NCBI GenBank assembly: GCA_016297215.1
Contig: JAEDGZ010000004.1
Span: forward strand, 1-64,000
DNA length: 64,000 nucleotides
Reading direction: 5' to 3'
From: Paludibacteraceae bacterium
GTDB taxonomy: Bacteria; Bacteroidota; Bacteroidia; Bacteroidales; Paludibacteraceae
Shown: piece after piece, positions 28,394 through 38,273 of the stretch
How positions within the stretch are numbered: position 1 is the stretch's first letter
How the letters are laid out: each line of letters begins with the position of its first letter
Translations under genes and position numbers: made by a program
The notes under the pieces: generated by a model
Database searches by the model: none
What the model was told of the DNA's origin: nothing
Seen by the model: only the letters and a program-made list of their open reading frames with translations

Positions 28394-28460
28394 AGTGGTC
28401 AGTGATTAGTGGTCAGAGCAGTTGAGCTCATAAATCTTAATTCATAATTCATAATTAAGC
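28394..28460 (-). repeat. AATTATGAATT and GGTCAG word arrays
   Basis: After the gldB stop comes CTTAATTATGAATTATGAAT and then AAG, whose ends pair (CTTAATT with AATTAAG) within a larger GAGCT/AGCTC bracket. Directly before sufS are direct repeats of the GGTCAG word (reading CTGACCACTAATCACTGACC on the gene strand). Confidence 0.7.
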
Positions 28461-29511
28461 TCAGGGTTTGTATCGGCTTTCTTCCAGTATCTTTTGTGCG
28501 TCGCCCTCTGCCATCAGTTCTTGCAGGCTCACTTCGGGGTGGTTCTCCATGTAACTTTCTGCGATACGCCATCCCACCCACGTGCCCAAGCGCCCTGGCG
28601 ACTCTTGCGACACCTCGGCGGTGAAAGGTCCGTCGTTCAGATAGGAACTCATCACCAGTGGCTCTGTCTTGAAGAGGTCTCGTTTGTCCATCATCAGGTG
28701 CCAGATGGCGCGCTCGTGTTGCTCGCACCAAGCCCATTGCTCTCGCGTGTAGCCCATCATCTCGTAGTTCGGCAACTCAGGGAACAAGACAGACAGGAGG
28801 TAGAGCACTTTGCCGCGGTAGAGCATCTGCTCCAAGAGGCGGCTTTTCTTGCTCGTGAAAGGCAGTTGCCGGAAGAGGTACGCGCTCACCACATCGGCGG
28901 GGATACACTCCTTGCGCATGGTCTGCTTCTGGTAGTCGTACACCACGCGGTTGTAGTACTCGTAGTCGCTGCCGAGGTACATATCCGCCCCCACGGCAAT
29001 AACATCGCCGGCGAAATAGATAGAGGCGTTAAAACCCGAGATGAAGAGGTAGATGGTAGGCAGCGGCATGTCGGGGTAGAGGTAATGCAGCCGCGTGAAG
29101 GCGCCGTCCAGACTCCGCTGTATGTCGCTCACGTCTGCGAACATCTCCTGCTCGCGGGCGTTGGTCTGCCGAAAGCCGTAGAGCGTGTCGTTGAGGAACT
29201 GCGGCAACGCCTCTTGCAGGTAGGAGGTATCGCTCGCGGCAATGCCCAATATATCCTCGGCGAACTGCGGCATGAAAGCGGGGTAGTCGGCAAACAGCCG
29301 CTTGACGCCCTCTGCAGTCTGCCCGTCTGCCTGCAGCGCACTGTCAAACCGCACTATCTCCACATGCTGCGGTGCCATTTCCTTCTCCGCAGGGAAATAG
29401 GCTCTGCCTCGATGGCAGCCCGCAAGCACCAAGCAAAGGAGCAGTAGCACCTCTACAAAGAGAAAGCATAATGCCCTCTTAATTCTTAATTCATAATTCT
29501 TAATGAAACAT

Positions 29512-29519
<8 letters not shown>
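28461..29519 (-). CDS. gldB: Gliding motility lipoprotein GldB
   Basis: A 352-residue lipoprotein: hydrophobic segment LLLLCLVLAGC with the lipobox Cys near residue 35. The C-terminal half has the GldB signatures MGYTREQWAWCEQHE, ESPGRLGTWVGWRIAESYMENH and ILEESRYKP. GldB is essential for gliding in Flavobacterium and widely kept in Bacteroidota, probably in envelope assembly connected with the T9SS; its exact role is unsettled. The ATG at 29519 overlaps the end of obg by 8 bp. Residues 7-15 (KNYELRIKR) are encoded by the AATTATGAATTAAGAATT word, so the true N-terminus could begin later, but no downstream ATG precedes the signal peptide. Confidence 0.88.
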
Positions 29520-30690
<1,171 letters not shown>

Positions 30691-30829
30691 TATGAATAAT
30701 TATGAATTAAGAATTGTGAATTATGAGTGCCCATGCTTCGATAATTATGAATTATGAGTTATGAGTGCTCATGCCATAAAGTGTGGCATGCAATGCACTC
30801 ATAATTCTTAATTCATAATTCATAATTAC
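30691..30829 (-). repeat. Gap-spanning inverted AATTATGAATT arrays (adk-obg)
   Basis: From the adk stop the transcript reads TTATGAATTATGAATTAAG and onward to ATGAGTGC. Next to the obg ATG is the near-perfect reverse complement (GCACTCATAATTC ... TTAATTCATAATT). AATTATGAATTAAGAATT is matched over 18 nt, with ATTATGAGTGC as a second block. A further central hairpin has GCCACA/TATGGC arms. Confidence 0.85.
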
Positions 30830-31398
30830 AAAAAGCGGTCAATGATATGGCATATCTGCGCGAAGACATCCTCCATCGTGTTGTTGCCGTTGATGGCGAA
30901 GTAGTTGTCTTGGTGGAGGTAGTAGGTCGCTACGGGTTGCGTCTGCCGGTGATAGACCTCAAGGCGTTTCTTGATGGTCTCTTCGTTGTCGTCGGCGCGT
31001 CCGCTGGTCTTGCCGCGGTTGATAAGGCGGGTGATGACCTCTTGCTCATCCACAATCATATCCAGCATCACTGCCTCCATCTTATATTTCTTCAGCAACT
31101 CCGTCAGCGCTTCTGCCTGCTCCACGGTGCGCGGGAAGCCATCAAAGATAACGCCCTTGCTGTCCGCGGGGAGCGAAGCGATGAAGTTCTCGATGAGGGC
31201 AATCATCTTCTCATCGGGCACCAAGTTGCCTTTCGAGATAATCGCATCTATCTCCTGCCCGAGTGCCGAACCCGATTTTATTTCTGCTCGCAGCACATCG
31301 CCCGTGGACAGGTGTTGCAAGCCATATTTCTCTACAATGAAATCCGATTGTGTCCCTTTTCCACTACCCGGGGCACCACAAAGAATAATGTTCAACAT
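30826..31398 (-). CDS. adk: Adenylate kinase
   Basis: Interconverts ATP + AMP and 2 ADP. 190 residues: the short bacterial form without the full zinc LID. P-loop GAPGSGKGT at residues 7-15, GFPRTVEQAE for AMP binding and DMIVDEQEVITRLINRGKTSGRADDN in the short lid region. Lies between the HU gene and obg on the minus strand, with repeat-filled gaps on both sides. Confidence 0.95.
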   Translation of the reverse strand: MLNIILCGAPGSGKGTQSDFIVEKYGLQHLSTGDVLRAEIKSGSALGQEIDAIISKGNLVPDEKMIALIENFIASLPADSKGVIFDGFPRTVEQAEALTELLKKYKMEAVMLDMIVDEQEVITRLINRGKTSGRADDNEETIKKRLEVYHRQTQPVATYYLHQDNYFAINGNNTMEDVFAQICHIIDRFL

Positions 31399-31422
31399 AA
31401 ATCTTATACCTTAATAAACACG

Positions 31423-31496
31423 AATTAAGAATTATGAACTTTGGATTACGAGCGGCTTACGCTACCCTCATAATTCATAATTCATAATTCTTAATT
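31423..31496 (-). repeat. Gap-spanning inverted AATTAAGAATT arrays (HU-adk)
   Basis: AATTAAGAATTATGAA at the HU side (31481-31496 on the complement) is perfectly complementary over 16 nt to TTCATAATTCTTAATT at the adk side (31423-31438 on the complement). The loop between contains AGCGTAAGCCGCT. Confidence 0.85.
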
Positions 31497-31510
31497 AACA
31501 AAAGTAGTTC

Positions 31511-31774
31511 TTAGAGTGCCAATTTAGCACCTGCTTTGAACTTAACAGCCTTCTTTGCAGGGATAACGATAGGTTGTTTGGTAGCAGGGTTGATACCATT
31601 GCGTGCTGCTTTCTCTACTACAGAGAGCGTAGCATAACCTACCAATTGTACGGTCTCGCCGTTCTTCAGTGCCTCAACAGCAGCGTCAAGAGCAGCGTCA
31701 ATCACTTTTGCAGCCTCCACTTTGGAAACCTCTGCCTTTGCTGCCACAGCAGCAACAAGTTCAGCCTTGTTCAT
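31511..31774 (-). CDS. hupB: DNA-binding protein HU
   Basis: Histone-like nucleoid protein, 87 residues. Family signatures: N-terminal MNKAELVAAVAAKAEVSK helices, VQLVGYATLSVVEKAARNG and the beta-arm NPATKQPIVIPAKKAVKFKAG. One of several HU homologues usually found in Bacteroidales. Has its own promoter upstream (31852-31883). Confidence 0.93.
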   Translation of the reverse strand: MNKAELVAAVAAKAEVSKVEAAKVIDAALDAAVEALKNGETVQLVGYATLSVVEKAARNGINPATKQPIVIPAKKAVKFKAGAKLAL

Positions 31775-31851
31775 AATTGTAACGATTTTGGGTTAGTATA
31801 AGAATGTATTATTTATGATTTCTAACGCTTTCTTTGCTAAAAATCACGGCG

Positions 31852-31883
31852 CAAAGATACTACAAAAATATGAAACTACCAAG
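31852..31883 (-). promoter_or_regulatory. Promoter of the HU gene
   Basis: On the minus strand: CTTG (31880-31883), 20-nt spacer, TATCTTTG (31852-31859). Leader of roughly 70 nt to the HU ATG. Confidence 0.75.
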
Positions 31884-31947
31884 CCTTTTTCTTGAAAAAT
31901 GTGTTTTTTGGGCAAAAAAAAGCATTTTTTCGAGAAAAAGCACGATT

Positions 31948-31983
31948 TTTGTATGGCTAATTCAGAAAAAAGCACTACCTTTG
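31948..31983 (+). promoter_or_regulatory. Possible promoter of the rhomboid gene
   Basis: TACCTTTG at 31976-31983 fits the -7 box. The nearest TTTG (31948-31951) is 24 nt away rather than 20, so the -33 element is weak. The leader then contains a CCGAA...TTCGG hairpin and TTAATTGTTAATTG words. Confidence 0.5.
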
Positions 31984-32111
31984 CCGTGGATAAGAGACCG
32001 CTGCGCTGAAAAATAAAGGAAAAAAGACTTAATTACCGAAGTCCCTGAAAACGCTGTGTTTTCGGATCAGTGGCATGTTAATTATTAATTGTTAATTGTA
32101 AACCATTTTAC

Positions 32112-32879
32112 ATGCGCAATCTCCCTATTGTAACCCGCTCTATTCTTTGGGCAAATATCATCGTTTTTTTGTTGGATATGGTGCTTCGCCGCGCCGGCAT
32201 ACAGTTGTCTGCCGTTTGCGGTCTGCACTATTTCACTGCACAGCAGTTTCATATCTGGCAGCCATTGACCTATATGTTTTTGCACGCCGACCTCGGACAT
32301 ATCTTTTGCAATATGTTCGCGGTGTTGATGTTCGCGCCGGTGTTGGAGCGCGAATGGGGGTGGAAGCGTTTCCTAACCTACTATCTCGTCTGCGGCGTGG
32401 GTGCAGGCTTGGTGCAGGAGGCAGTATGGGCGATGATGTATCAGCCGACTCTCAGCGCGATGGCAGCGGCGCAGGCAGCGTACTATATCAATCCGTTGGT
32501 TACCATTGGAGCATCGGGTGCGGTGTTTGGCATCCTGTTTGCTTTTGGTTGGCTGTTTCCCAATGTGCCGTTGTTTATCATGTTTGTGCCTATTCCCATC
32601 CGCGCGCGCGTATTCGTGATTATCTACGCGGCTATCGAGCTCTTTGCGGGTTTAGGTAGTGTGGTAGGTGCCGGCGACCATGTGGCGCATTTCGCCCATT
32701 TGGGCGGCATGCTGTTCGGCTGGTTGCTGTTGCTTTGGTGGCGGCATGTGAGCGACAACGGCTCGAGCGAGTGGCGTCGCCGTTGGCAACAATTCACCAA
32801 CCGCTTCCGCAAGCATCCTCGCCTCGACAGTACGTCAGACAAAGACTACTCTGACTATCATTATCAGAAACGAGTATAG
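32112..32879 (+). CDS. Rhomboid-family intramembrane serine protease
   Basis: A 255-residue membrane protein with about six transmembrane helices, of the GlpG-like rhomboid fold. The catalytic Ser is in GASGAVFG and the His in HVAHFAHLGGMLFGW. The loop-1 region carries the expected HADLGHIFCNMFAV and EREWGWKRF. The hydrophilic C-terminus is basic. Cleaves substrates within the membrane; its target is unknown. Confidence 0.9.
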   Translation: MRNLPIVTRSILWANIIVFLLDMVLRRAGIQLSAVCGLHYFTAQQFHIWQPLTYMFLHADLGHIFCNMFAVLMFAPVLEREWGWKRFLTYYLVCGVGAGLVQEAVWAMMYQPTLSAMAAAQAAYYINPLVTIGASGAVFGILFAFGWLFPNVPLFIMFVPIPIRARVFVIIYAAIELFAGLGSVVGAGDHVAHFAHLGGMLFGWLLLLWWRHVSDNGSSEWRRRWQQFTNRFRKHPRLDSTSDKDYSDYHYQKRV

Positions 32880-32912
32880 GGGTGAAGCATCTCAAATTTT
32901 GGGCTTCCCCAA

Positions 32913-32950
32913 ACAATGAAATTGTCAAATCGTAAAATTGTCAAATAAAT
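32913..32950 (+). repeat. TCAAAT words before panD
   Basis: GAAATTGTCAAATCGTAAAA then TTGTCAAATAAAT end 2-3 nt before the panD ATG, matching the tail part of the composite elements at 25531-25557 and 44946-44985 but without the palindrome. Confidence 0.7.
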
Positions 32951-32952
32951 AC

Positions 32953-33297
32953 ATGTTACTGACTATCTTAAAGTCGAAGATTCACCGTGTGCGGGTGACG
33001 GAAGCCAATTTGGAATATATTGGCAGCATCACGATAGACGAGGATTTGATGGACGCCGCAGGCATCGTGGCAGGCGAGCGAGTGCAGGTGGTGGACAACG
33101 ACAACGGTGCCCGCTTGGAGACCTACGTCATTGCCGGCAAACGCGGCTCGGGATGTATCTGCATGAACGGCGCGGCAGCGCACCTGATACACGTGGGCGA
33201 CACGGTCATCATCATGGCGTATGCCCTCATGACCCCCGAAGAGCAAAAGACCTTCCGCCCTCAAATCGTCTTCCCGAAAGAGGGAAACAAGATATAA
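32953..33297 (+). CDS. panD: Aspartate 1-decarboxylase
   Basis: Makes beta-alanine for pantothenate and coenzyme A. 114 residues from ATG 32953; the in-frame TTG 15 nt upstream lies in a word repeat. The pyruvoyl proenzyme self-cleavage site is Gly24-Ser25 in EYIGSITID. Other conserved parts: MLLTILKSKIHRVRVTEANL, GERVQVVDNDNGARLETY and GSGCICMNGAAA. Same strand as tgt, separated by a gap with inverted ends. Confidence 0.95.
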   Translation: MLLTILKSKIHRVRVTEANLEYIGSITIDEDLMDAAGIVAGERVQVVDNDNGARLETYVIAGKRGSGCICMNGAAAHLIHVGDTVIIMAYALMTPEEQKTFRPQIVFPKEGNKI

Positions 33298-33441
33298 CTG
33301 CGTGTTAAAAAAGCCCTTTTGGGCTGTAAGAAAGTAAATGTAAAAAAGCGCTACGCGCTGTACACGGAGCGAAGCGAAGTTCCCAACACGCAGTTCCTAA
33401 CACGAAGTTAATTACACGAAGTTCCCTACACGCAGTTCCCC
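33295..33441 (+). repeat. Gap-spanning inverted repeat ACTGCGTGT / ACACGCAGT (panD-tgt)
   Basis: AACTGCGTGT (33296-33305) begins inside the panD stop and pairs perfectly with ACACGCAGTT (33428-33437), which ends 4 nt before the tgt ATG. The loop contains AGCCCTTTTGGGCT and AGCGCTACGCGCT hairpins and ACACGAAGTT words. The unit recurs in fabG-fabI (47705-47896). Confidence 0.88.
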
Positions 33442-34569
<1,128 letters not shown>

Positions 34570-34757
34570 TGGATAAAAGACCGCTGTCCGGGTACGCAGG
34601 CGTCCCCGCCTGCTGATACGGTCTAACGACAACAGACGCAGTGGGGTTCTTAAAGGAGAAAAGATTAACGATTTATTAACGGCAATTAACGGAGTAAAGA
34701 GCATTCAGAGACGAAGGTGATAAGTCTTTCATCCTGCGTCCTTTATCCTTCATCCTA
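34570..34757 (+). repeat. Type A palindrome and inverted GGATAAAAGAC / GTCTTTCATCC words
   Basis: After the tgt stop: GGATAAAAGACC, then a type A palindrome (34586-34614), ATTAACGG words, and GTCTTTCATCC ... CCTTTATCCTTCATCC directly before the lptF/G ATG. The end words are complementary at 10 of 11 positions. Confidence 0.75.
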
Positions 34758-35882
34758 ATGAAAAAACTCGACTGGTATATTATTCGCAAGTTCCTCGGCA
34801 CGTTCTTCTTTTCGATAGTGCTGATTCTGAGCATCGCCATCGTCTTCGACTTGACGGAGAAGTTGGACGATTTCTATGAGAATCAGGTACCTACGCGCGA
34901 GATTATCCTCGACTACTACCTGCCTTTCATACCCTACTATGCCAATATGTTCAGTTCGCTGTTTATCTTCATATCGGTCATTTTCTTCACTTCCAAACTG
35001 GCGGGCAACAGCGAGATTATCGCGATGATGGCGGCAGGCGTGAGTTACCATCGCCTGATGTTGCCCTACTTCATCTCCGCCACTTTCCTCTTCATTGTTT
35101 CGTTTGTCTTGGGCGGCTATATCATTCCACCCGCCACGGGCAAGATGCTCCACTTCACCGACAAGTACATCGAGCACTTCAGCAAAGAGAACGCGCGCAA
35201 TGTGCAGATGGAGGTTGAGCCGGGCACCATCCTCTATATCGAGTCCTTCCAGAAACGCAGCAACATGGGCTACCGCGCCTCGCTGGAGCATTTCGAGGGC
35301 AAGACGCTCACCATGCGTATCACCGCCGACCGTATCCGTTACGACTCTACGAGCACCGGGGGCGCAGGCGTCTCGCCCGCGGAGAAGACATTGAGCCCTC
35401 AGCACCATTGGCACTTGGAGAACTACACCCGCCGCGACTTCGACGGCATGCGCGAGACGCTCACCCGCGGCAACCGACTGGACACCATCATCCCTGTCCA
35501 GCCCCGCGAACTCTTCGTTACCGCCGAGCAGGCGCAGGAGATGACCAACCCCGAACTCGTGGAGTATATGGAGTTGCAGGCGAAGCGCGGCGCGGGCAAT
35601 ATCCAAGCCTTCGAGACCGAGTACCACAAGCGCTGGGCGTCGCCGCTGGGTGCGTTCATCATGACCCTCTTGGGCGTAACCATGAGCAGCAAGAAGGTGC
35701 GCGGCGGCATGGGCAAGAACCTCGGTATCGGCATCGTCCTCACCGCGGCGTATATCCTCTTCTCCACGGTCAGCACCACTTTCTCGGTCAACGGCGTGAT
35801 GTCGCCTTTCATGTCCGCATGGCTTCCCAACTTTGTCTTTCTCGCCATCGGCATCGTCCTCTATTTCCGCGCACTGAAATAG
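34758..35882 (+). CDS. LptF/LptG-family permease (YjgP/YjgQ)
   Basis: Inner-membrane permease of the lipopolysaccharide export ABC system, 374 residues. N-terminal helix after MKKLDWYIIRKFLGTFFFS, three further helices including PYYANMFSSLFIFISVIFF, a periplasmic beta-jellyroll (about 120-265), and two C-terminal helices preceded by RWASPLGAFIMTLLGVTMSSKKVRGG. Residues about 200-210 (TGGAGVSPAEK) inside the periplasmic domain are encoded by a type B palindrome. Bacteroidota often have one such gene away from lptB; I cannot tell LptF from LptG here. Confidence 0.9.
   Translation: MKKLDWYIIRKFLGTFFFSIVLILSIAIVFDLTEKLDDFYENQVPTREIILDYYLPFIPYYANMFSSLFIFISVIFFTSKLAGNSEIIAMMAAGVSYHRLMLPYFISATFLFIVSFVLGGYIIPPATGKMLHFTDKYIEHFSKENARNVQMEVEPGTILYIESFQKRSNMGYRASLEHFEGKTLTMRITADRIRYDSTSTGGAGVSPAEKTLSPQHHWHLENYTRRDFDGMRETLTRGNRLDTIIPVQPRELFVTAEQAQEMTNPELVEYMELQAKRGAGNIQAFETEYHKRWASPLGAFIMTLLGVTMSSKKVRGGMGKNLGIGIVLTAAYILFSTVSTTFSVNGVMSPFMSAWLPNFVFLAIGIVLYFRALK
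35355..35386 (+). repeat. Type B palindrome inside the permease gene
   Basis: Core GCAGGCGTCTCGCCCGC; read in the TGGAGVSPAE frame. Confidence 0.85.
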
Positions 35883-35899
35883 CCGCACACCCGCAGGTT

Positions 35900-35930
35900 G
35901 GTTGTGCGCGGGCATCCCCGCCCCGCTAAA
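35900..35930 (+). repeat. Degenerate type A palindrome
   Basis: GTGCGCGGGCATCCCCGCCC followed by CGCTAAA matches the type A layout with several changes. It lies 20 nt after the permease stop. Confidence 0.55.
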
Positions 35931-35985
35931 ACCACCGAAGATGCTACTGTCTTCCCGTCAGCGACCATCTTTTTTACAATATCTC

Positions 35986-36016
35986 TTGCACATTTGAAAA
36001 AAATGTAGTACCTTTG
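35986..36016 (+). promoter_or_regulatory. Strong promoter of the candidate RNA
   Basis: TTG (35986-35988), 20-nt spacer, TACCTTTG (36009-36016). The predicted transcript start is about 36020 at the first hairpin. Confidence 0.8.
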
Positions 36017-36019
36017 CCC

Positions 36020-36337
36020 ACGAAATCGAACAATCGGTTTCGTGTGATCTTTTCTGTTTGCCCCTGTCTTGCGCAGGACAAACAGTGTACATATTGATAA
36101 AAGCGTTTATTGACGCTTTGTATTTGACCGACTGAAACTTCGCAACTTTCGGAATCTAAGAGTCAAAATCAAAGTGAGCAATAGATGCTTACCGGTATGG
36201 CGTTTGCCATATCGCATCTGCATTTGTAGGTGCGTTATGTCGTCATATCTGCGTAGGCTTCCTGTTGTTTATTTGACTCTTAGGGCAATGCGAAGGCCTC
36301 AGTTGGTGAGTAATCAACACGAGGTCTGCGTTTTTTG
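36020..36337 (+). ncRNA. Candidate structured non-coding RNA, about 318 nt
   Basis: No protein gene is credible here, but the stretch has a consensus promoter, dense pairing and an intrinsic terminator. Stems in order: CACGAAA/TTTCGTG (36019-36044), CTGTTTG/CAAACAG with an inner CCTG/CAGG (36054-36085), AAAGCGT/ACGCTTT (36100-36119). A perfect 12-bp long-range stem, CTAAGAGTCAAA (36156-36167) with TTTGACTCTTAG (36272-36283), encloses AGATGC/GCATCT and ATGGCG-TTT-GCCAT. The terminator stem is 36290-36300 with 36321-36330, then T6. It lacks RNase P, tmRNA and SRP hallmarks and is not one long hairpin like 6S. The Bacteroidales-1 RNA family (promoter-defined start, terminator-defined end) is a possible match I cannot test. 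Confidence 0.7.
36290..36336 (+). terminator. Intrinsic terminator of the candidate RNA
   Basis: GCGAAGGCCTC and GAGGTCTGCG pair around a loop with an inner GTTG/CAAC, followed by six T. Confidence 0.75.
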
Positions 36338-36379
36338 TGTATGTATGTGCTGTGCTTGACATCTCAATAAGCGACCCCT

Positions 36380-36435
36380 CAGCCGTACATCTCGAAAACG
36401 ACTCGAAAACGACACGAAAACGACACGAAGAAAAG
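36380..36435 (+). repeat. CTCGAAAACGA word array, second copy
   Basis: CAGCCGTACATCTCGAAAAC followed by further CTCGAAAACGA and CACGAAAACGA words; see 43-97 and 53723-53785. Confidence 0.75.
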
Positions 36436-36473
36436 AGCAGCGAAAAAGCAGCGAGAGAGAGGTAGCAATGCCT

Positions 36474-36560
36474 GTCCGGGTGCGCAGGCGTCCCCGCCTG
36501 CTAAAAGCAATCTATAAAGCCTATAACAACTATAGCAACTATATTAACATATTAACAAAC
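36474..36560 (+). repeat. Type A palindrome with CTATA(A)C word tail
   Basis: A complete type A palindrome (36474-36502) is followed by words such as CTATAAAGC, CTATAACAA and CTATAGCAA up to the region before the BspA-like gene. I find no clear promoter box in 36437-36582. Confidence 0.8.
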
Positions 36561-36582
36561 CAACTAAAAAACAACAAACATT

Positions 36583-37950
36583 ATGAAAAAATTATCTATT
36601 TTTTTGCTGTCGCTGCTATGCACCGCAGCCACCGCCTTTGCCTACGACTACGATTTCAAATCCGGCGACTTGTATTACAACATCACAGGTAAAAACACTG
36701 TGGAAGTAACCTCTCAAGAACAATGGAGTAGTACCAACTACCGAGGTCTCACCACTGCCACCATCCCCGAGACCGTTACCAACGATGGCACTACCTACTC
36801 CGTAACGAGCATTGGAGAAGAGGCGTTCTCTGGTTGCGATAGTCTGACCTCCATTGTAGTGGAAAGTAGCAATAGGGTGTACGATTCGCGTGAGAACTGC
36901 AATGCGATTATAGAAACAGCCACCAATACCCTTATTGCAGGTTGCCAATCAACCACCATCCCCAACTCCGTAACCAGCATTGGAAAAGGTGCGTTCGCTG
37001 GTTTCTCCTCCCTCACCTCTGTCACCATCCCCAACTCCGTAACAAGCATTGGAAACCGGGCGTTCTCAGATTGCTCCTCCCTCACCTCTGTCACCATCCC
37101 CAACTCCGTAACAAGCATTGGAAACTGGGCGTTCTCAGATTGCTCCTCCCTCACCTCCATCACCATCCCCAATAGCGTAAAGACCATCCGAGAGGGGGTG
37201 TTTAACAACAATGTCAAGTTGGCAAAAGTAACTATCGGCACGAGTGTTGAGACCATCGAAGCCAACGCCTTCGCAGGCTGCCGACGACTCTACGATATAT
37301 ACTGCTATCCCACCTATCCGCCCCTTGCAGAAACCAACTCGTTTGCCAACTACAATGTCTATGTCTATGTGCCTTGTGAGAACCAACGCGACTATACCTT
37401 AGATGTAGTATGGGGTGAGTTTAAGTTCATCGAGTGCATCGGCTCGGAGGTCGTAGTGCTGCCCGACGACGAGGTTACCGTCGCGCCGAGTTACGAAGAT
37501 GTAACCATCACATGGCCCTCCACCGACGGCGCAGAGACCTATTCCCTCGTCATCACCAAAGGCGACATTACTTTCTGCACGCTTGTCTTCAACGCACAAG
37601 GTCAGTTGGTAAGCATTGCCTTCAAACCCCGCCGTGAGAACGCACCTGCGGAAGAAGGCACCACTCCCGCCACCTATGCGGAGATGACTGCCAACGGCTT
37701 CCGCTTCAAGGTAACGGGCTTGGACGAGGGTACCGACTATGCTTACACCCTCACCGTTCGCAATGCAGCGAACAGCGTCTTGGAGACCTACACAGGCGAG
37801 TTCACCACCCAAAGCGACAACCCGATGGGCATCCAAGAATCAGCAGGCGAAAACACCCCTGCAGGGCAAGCCGAGAAAATCCTCCGCAACGGGCAAGTGC
37901 TCATCCTCCGCAACTGCGAGACCTACGACATGATGGGACAAATGCTGTAG
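36583..37950 (+). CDS. BspA-like leucine-rich repeat surface protein
   Basis: A 455-residue exported protein. Signal peptide residues 1-20 (LLCTAATAFA). Residues about 60-265 are LRR_5/BspA-type repeats of 23 residues with the consensus TIPNSVTSIGxxAFSxCSSL. Three of them are nearly identical at DNA level (36955-37161), which points to recent duplication. A fibronectin-like domain follows (about 300-410, ATYAEMTANGFRFKVTGLDEG). The end has the short motif KILRNGQVLILRNCETYDMMG, as in the two adhesins at 1386-7594. BspA proteins bind host matrix or other bacteria; here the ligand is unknown. Confidence 0.85.
   Translation: MKKLSIFLLSLLCTAATAFAYDYDFKSGDLYYNITGKNTVEVTSQEQWSSTNYRGLTTATIPETVTNDGTTYSVTSIGEEAFSGCDSLTSIVVESSNRVYDSRENCNAIIETATNTLIAGCQSTTIPNSVTSIGKGAFAGFSSLTSVTIPNSVTSIGNRAFSDCSSLTSVTIPNSVTSIGNWAFSDCSSLTSITIPNSVKTIREGVFNNNVKLAKVTIGTSVETIEANAFAGCRRLYDIYCYPTYPPLAETNSFANYNVYVYVPCENQRDYTLDVVWGEFKFIECIGSEVVVLPDDEVTVAPSYEDVTITWPSTDGAETYSLVITKGDITFCTLVFNAQGQLVSIAFKPRRENAPAEEGTTPATYAEMTANGFRFKVTGLDEGTDYAYTLTVRNAANSVLETYTGEFTTQSDNPMGIQESAGENTPAGQAEKILRNGQVLILRNCETYDMMGQML
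36955..37185 (+). repeat. 69-bp in-frame tandem repeats (leucine-rich repeats)
   Basis: Units at 36955-37023, 37024-37092 and 37093-37161 plus a partial fourth. Units 2 and 3 differ at only a few bases. Copy-number change by slippage or recombination would keep the frame. Confidence 0.9.
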
Positions 37951-37964
37951 TAGCAACTGCCCTA

Positions 37965-37990
37965 TATACGCAGGGTCCCCGCCCGCTTAA
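37965..37990 (+). repeat. Weak type A palindrome remnant
   Basis: CGCAGGGTCCCCGCCCGCTT resembles type A with several mismatches; stem only partly kept. Confidence 0.4.
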
Positions 37991-38005
37991 ATCAAGTTCC
38001 ATCAA

Positions 38006-38044
38006 GAGGCAGCCTAACAAGTTGAGTTAGGCAGCCTCCTGTGT
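38006..38044. terminator. Terminator, shared hairpin family
   Basis: GAGGCAGCCTAAC and GTTAGGCAGCCTC (38006-38038) pair at 12 of 13 positions, followed by CTGTGTTTT. Sequence relative of the hairpins at 21371 and 53820. Confidence 0.7.
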
Positions 38045-38069
38045 TTTCTATGGTGCGGTTTCCCATTTT

Positions 38070-38110
38070 TAAGTTTCAAGTTTCAAGCAGGCGGGGACGC
38101 CTGCGCACCA
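38070..38110 (-). repeat. Type A palindrome with TTTCAAG word tail
   Basis: Reverse-oriented type A core (38086-38109). On its 3' side (leftwards) lie AAGTTTCAAGTTTCAAGC words. The gap 37951-38273 otherwise holds the terminator and the promoter of the next gene. Confidence 0.8.
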
Positions 38111-38135
38111 CGGGCGAACGAATTTTGCGCATAAG

Positions 38136-38167
38136 TTTGTCTATGTCAAAAAAAAAGTGTATCTTTG
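38136..38167 (+). promoter_or_regulatory. Promoter of the M3 peptidase gene
   Basis: TTTG (38136-38139), 20-nt spacer, TATCTTTG (38160-38167); about 100-nt leader. Confidence 0.82.
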
Positions 38168-38273
38168 CAGCGAAATTCAATAAAATACTAAACAACTGCT
38201 ATTTTGTTCGATAGAATTCATCAACAAAATACCGCTAAAAACGCAAAAGATAGAAAAACTCACCATAATAATT

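Noticed and set aside
36020..36337. RNase P RNA, tmRNA, SRP RNA or 6S RNA
   Set aside because: No GAGGAAAGTCC-type P4 core, no tRNA-like end, no SRP tetraloop arm by eye, and a multi-stem rather than single-hairpin layout.
36174..36359. Small plus-strand reading frame
   Set aside because: Lies inside the candidate structured RNA and its terminator; the pairing explains the sequence better.
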